64,000 nt of DNA from Flavobacterium sp. (GTDB taxonomy: Bacteria > Bacteroidota > Bacteroidia > Flavobacteriales > Flavobacteriaceae). The position numbers and the translations under genes are program-made. Positions 60,576-64,000 of this stretch are shown here, piece after piece (position 1 is the first letter of the stretch; every line of letters starts with the position of its first letter). Where the stretch lies: the NCBI RefSeq assembly GCF_027484205.1, contig NZ_JAIXUB010000024.1, forward strand, positions 186,001 to 250,000, written 5' to 3'. Below the pieces are notes generated by a model that saw nothing but the letters and a program-made list of their open reading frames with translations, was not told where the DNA came from and searched no databases.

Positions 60576-63500
60576 CTATCTTTTTAATGAAAAATGGGCT
60601 TTAAATTCTTTATTTTTATTGTCTTTTTGATAATTAATTACGAACCAATAATCGTCAGAAGGAACTTCTCTACCGTTATAAGTTCCGTCCCAACCTTGAC
60701 CTGATGGTTTTATTTGTTTCATCAATTTACCGAAGCGATCATAAATTTCAATAATCGCTACTTCTTGATCTCTCAAATCATAAATGTTCCAATATTCATT
60801 AACGCCATCACCATTAGGTGTAAAGTAATGTGGATAATAAACAACAATCGCTTCAGTCGTAGTTTCACCACAGCCATTTATATCTCTTACAGTGATGGTG
60901 TGAATTCCAGGTTGAACATTATTAAATGTTGGACTACTTTGATAAGCGCCATCATCTAATTGATATTCATAGTTTCCACCAGTTCCTGTTGCAGAAACTA
61001 CCACCGTTTGATTTGGAGTAAAATCTTCACTTATAGAATAAGCAATCACTGCTGGTTCTGATTGATTTACAGTCACAAAAACTTCTTCTGAAGGACATCC
61101 TGTAGCATTATTAGTTGCAATAACACTATATTGTCCTGGTAAAATTGCTTGATAGTTGTTGCTTGTACCAATTACGTTTCCTAATTCATCAAACCATTGA
61201 AAGGTGTGGGTTGAAGTCGATAGTCCTGTTGTAATTGTATAAGGATTCAATAAAGTTCCAGTTTCACTATCAATACATACAATACCACCTGTTGCATTTG
61301 GTTCAGGTAGTTTGTTCACAATTATTGCTATTGGTTTTATATCAAAACAATCAGGTGCCAATGAATTATTTACTCTAACATAAATTGTTGTAACATCAGA
61401 AATTGTTATGGCATTGTTCTCATTTGTTGCATCTTCTATATTTTCATAATAACTAATATTGAATTCTGCACCCGTTTGAGAAGCTAAAATAGTTGCACTT
61501 AATGTTGTTAAATCAAAATCAGTAACACCATTATTATTGCCATCTTCATCACAAATTGTTCTCTCAATAATAGGAACAGGATAAGCAACAGGTTCAGGAA
61601 TTATAGTTACAGTAAACGAAGTTTCATCAGAACAATTTGGACTAAATCCTGAGTAGGCAAAAACATAAATTGTTTTAGAAGTAGCAACAGAACTACCTTG
61701 TGCTAACATTCCACCAGTTCCATTTGGTCCATTGTAAAAATTTCCAACGGCTAATGTTGGTAAGATATAACTACTACATGAAGTAACATTTGGCAATTGT
61801 TCGACATTAAATATACTAACATTAAAACTCTTTTCATCAAAACAATTTGGAGTAGTTCCTGTTTCAGCATAAACGAATAGTGTTTGATTTGTAGTTAAAA
61901 TATCTCCTGCATTTAGCATCGTTCCATTTCCTCCAGTTTCTGTAAAGTAGTTTCCAACTGTAAGTGTAGGAAGTGTATAAGATTCACAAACATTTACATT
62001 TAGAATTGAGGCAATTATTGGAGTAGGAACTATATTGACTACAAAATCACTTTCATCAGTACAATTAATTCTTTCACCAGATTGAATAAAAATATAAATG
62101 GTTTGGGTTACGTTTATTACAGTTCCAGCAACAAGTTCTATTCCTGTGCCAAAAGGACCATTGGGCTGCGTATAGTATTTATTATTTCCAGTAAGCGCAG
62201 GTAAAACATAGCTGTCACAAGCGGTAACATCATTAGCTTCAAAAGCATCAATTGAAAAGATATTTAATTGAAAACTAGTTTGCGCAGGGCAACCATTTTC
62301 TATAGCATAAATGTAAATTAATTGTGACGTTGTTAATACATCACCACCATTCATTTGTGTTCCGCCACCATTTGGTTGTGTAAAATAATTTCCATTAGCT
62401 AAATTGGTTAAAGTGTAAGAATGGCAAGCATCAATATCAGATCGATTATCTAAAATAGGTCTTTGATAAACAGTAACATCAAAAGTAATTTCGTTTTGGC
62501 AACCAGCATTATCAGAAACAAAAATGTAAATGGTTTGTGAAGTTGTTAAAACATCTCCTGCAAATAAAGCTGTTCCAGTTCCATTGCTTCCTGTAAAATA
62601 ATTTCCAACAGGAATTGAAGGTAAAACATAGTTCTCACAACCTGATGTTATGGTTGGAGCAGTTAATGTAGGTAAAACAATACTTACGGTAAAGTTATAA
62701 TTATCAGTACAGTTAGGTGGCGATTGTGATACAGCATAAACATATATTGTTTGATTAGTATTTATAAAAGTTCCAGCAGGAATTTGAGTTCCCATTCCCA
62801 TTGGTTCAGTAAAATAATTACCCACATTTAAGTTGGGTAAAGTATAGCCTACACATTCAGTAACATCAGTTGGAAAGTTTATTCCAATGACAACTTCAAA
62901 ACTTGATTCGCTAGTACAAACAGAATTTTGACCAAATATATATACCGTTTGCGAACTTGTAATGGCAGTTCCAACAGCTAATTGATTCCCACCACCATTT
63001 GGAGCATCATAATAATTTCCGTAACTTAAAGGTTGTAAAATAAAAGAAGTACAATCAAAACCATTTTGAAGAATTGGAACGTCTTGTCTTTCAATTATTG
63101 TAATACTAAATGGTAAATCTATCAAACAGCTAGGATCAGTTTCAGAAATAAAATAAAAGTAAACCGTTTGAGTAGTTGTAATAGCACTGCCTTCAGAAAG
63201 TTCTGTTCCACCACCATTTGGTGCGGTAAAATAACCACCAAATTCAACTCCTGGTAATGAATAACTTTCGCAATAATCACCTGATTCAATAGGTAGATCT
63301 TCTGGTTTCACAATGATAACTCTAAAGCTACTTTCGTTTTTACAAAATGGAGGTAAAGTTCCAGCATTATAGATATAAACGGTTTGGGTTTCTGTAATAA
63401 CATCTCCAGCAAATAAAGCCGTACCGCCACCATTTGCAGCAGTAAAGTAATTTCCATTTGTAATAGGTTGCAATACATAATTATCGCATACAATTACATC

Positions 63501-64000
63501 TTCAAGCTCGTCAACAACTGGCAACGATGAAACATTCAAGTTTACACTTGTCAAACTAAAACAACTAGAATCTGTTATTAATTGCACTCTAATATGAATT
63601 GTTGTTCCTGAAGTTATGAAAATATTATTTGGTGAAGCATTACTTCCTGAACTTGCATCAGCTAATGAATTGTAATAAGAAACAGAATAAATATCACCTG
63701 ACTGACCATTTAAAACACTTAAACTTATCGGATTTAAATTGAAAGTGGCCTCACCTGAACCAAACGTAGATTCACACAAATTAATATCTAAAGGTTGTGT
63801 TGCTGTTGGTGGTGGAGAAAGTAATAATTCAAATGATTTTACTGTAAAGCATGAACTATTTTCTTTATTAATTCTTACATAAATAGTTTGATTTCCTGCA
63901 GACGAATATGTTGATGGAAGTACATTTGTGTTATTGTTTGCATGCAATAAACTTGCGTGATATGAAATTGTAACTCCAGGATTTAATCCTGCAGTAACTA
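60576..64000 (-). CDS. Giant repeat protein with T9SS type B sorting domain, C-terminal part
   Basis: 1,141 residues are in the window; the frame is still open at 64000, so the N-terminus is outside. Nine repeats of about 75-80 residues share C-x-x-Y-x-L-P, GNYFTxPNGxGT, AGdvlttsQTIYIY and a C-x-x-E-x-x-F motif. A C-terminal domain with HYFTPNGDGVNEYWNI, IEIYDRFGKLMKQI and ends HFSLKR is a gliding-motility-associated/T9SS type B sorting domain. It is an exported surface or secreted adhesin-like protein by family; its binding partner is unknown. Confidence 0.9.
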   Translation of the reverse strand, partial: VTAGLNPGVTISYHASLLHANNNTNVLPSTYSSAGNQTIYVRINKENSSCFTVKSFELLLSPPPTATQPLDINLCESTFGSGEATFNLNPISLSVLNGQSGDIYSVSYYNSLADASSGSNASPNNIFITSGTTIHIRVQLITDSSCFSLTSVNLNVSSLPVVDELEDVIVCDNYVLQPITNGNYFTAANGGGTALFAGDVITETQTVYIYNAGTLPPFCKNESSFRVIIVKPEDLPIESGDYCESYSLPGVEFGGYFTAPNGGGTELSEGSAITTTQTVYFYFISETDPSCLIDLPFSITIIERQDVPILQNGFDCTSFILQPLSYGNYYDAPNGGGNQLAVGTAITSSQTVYIFGQNSVCTSESSFEVVIGINFPTDVTECVGYTLPNLNVGNYFTEPMGMGTQIPAGTFINTNQTIYVYAVSQSPPNCTDNYNFTVSIVLPTLTAPTITSGCENYVLPSIPVGNYFTGSNGTGTALFAGDVLTTSQTIYIFVSDNAGCQNEITFDVTVYQRPILDNRSDIDACHSYTLTNLANGNYFTQPNGGGTQMNGGDVLTTSQLIYIYAIENGCPAQTSFQLNIFSIDAFEANDVTACDSYVLPALTGNNKYYTQPNGPFGTGIELVAGTVINVTQTIYIFIQSGERINCTDESDFVVNIVPTPIIASILNVNVCESYTLPTLTVGNYFTETGGNGTMLNAGDILTTNQTLFVYAETGTTPNCFDEKSFNVSIFNVEQLPNVTSCSSYILPTLAVGNFYNGPNGTGGMLAQGSSVATSKTIYVFAYSGFSPNCSDETSFTVTIIPEPVAYPVPIIERTICDEDGNNNGVTDFDLTTLSATILASQTGAEFNISYYENIEDATNENNAITISDVTTIYVRVNNSLAPDCFDIKPIAIIVNKLPEPNATGGIVCIDSETGTLLNPYTITTGLSTSTHTFQWFDELGNVIGTSNNYQAILPGQYSVIATNNATGCPSEEVFVTVNQSEPAVIAYSISEDFTPNQTVVVSATGTGGNYEYQLDDGAYQSSPTFNNVQPGIHTITVRDINGCGETTTEAIVVYYPHYFTPNGDGVNEYWNIYDLRDQEVAIIEIYDRFGKLMKQIKPSGQGWDGTYNGREVPSDDYWFVINYQKDNKNKEFKAHFSLKR

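Noticed and set aside
1-64000. Prophage or transposon
   Set aside because: No integrase, transposase, terminase, capsid or tail gene was recognised, and no long inverted repeats bound any block.

Overview
The window is low-GC, gene-dense chromosomal DNA from a member of Bacteroidota, most likely a Flavobacterium-like Flavobacteriaceae. Supporting signs are type IX secretion (T9SS) proteins and C-terminal sorting domains, a FecI/FecR/TonB-receptor module, lipoproteins with acidic residues after the lipobox cysteine, the TTG-N19-TAnnTTTG promoter form ahead of a tRNA gene, A-rich start contexts without Shine-Dalgarno motifs, and many family-typical Bacteroidota genes. I see no phage, transposase, CRISPR array or rRNA.

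Layout. 1-7871 (+) is a surface-polysaccharide operon: glycosyltransferases, a polytopic GT-C-like protein, an O-antigen polymerase/ligase and an initiating sugar-phosphate transferase. 8029-15239 holds envelope housekeeping: DUF4105, a PorV-like protein, pssA, a GH25 lysozyme, lptB, tatC and kdsD. 15326-19829 has recQ and a flavoprotein. 19901-25716 is an ECF sigma/FecR/TonB-receptor module bracketed by two paralogous Kazal-domain lipoproteins. 25769-30893 carries a MsrB-MsrA lipoprotein, idi, queD, bcp and manA, followed by tRNA-Thr. 31156-42241 is mostly minus-strand: an M61 peptidase, a hydrolase, a sterol-desaturase-like protein, alkB, aqpZ, an EamA transporter, a DUF1501/DUF1800 pair and a plus-strand L,D-transpeptidase-like protein.

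43250-47060 is the least ordinary stretch. A long, apparently unannotated leader RNA with two mutually exclusive pairings precedes a 495-residue lipoprotein, which is followed on the same strand by four tiny one-helix membrane ORFs and a strong terminator. Next to it lie an orphan 318-residue protein and a mirrored array of 21-bp repeats.

47058-64000 contains DUF2721, a TlpA-type thioredoxin, htpG, an OmpA lipoprotein, a TetR/ABC1-kinase pair, an orphan ABC ATPase, an S9D-type peptidase, a T9SS type A cargo, a YegP-like protein, a FabH-like synthase and the C-terminal part of a giant repeat protein with a T9SS type B sorting domain.

Candidates for something undescribed are (1) the leader-lipoprotein-micro-membrane-protein operon, (2) the Kazal-lipoprotein/FecI-FecR-TonB module with acidic P1 residues, and (3) the mirrored 21-bp array. 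Family assignments rest on motif recognition by eye; no database search was run.
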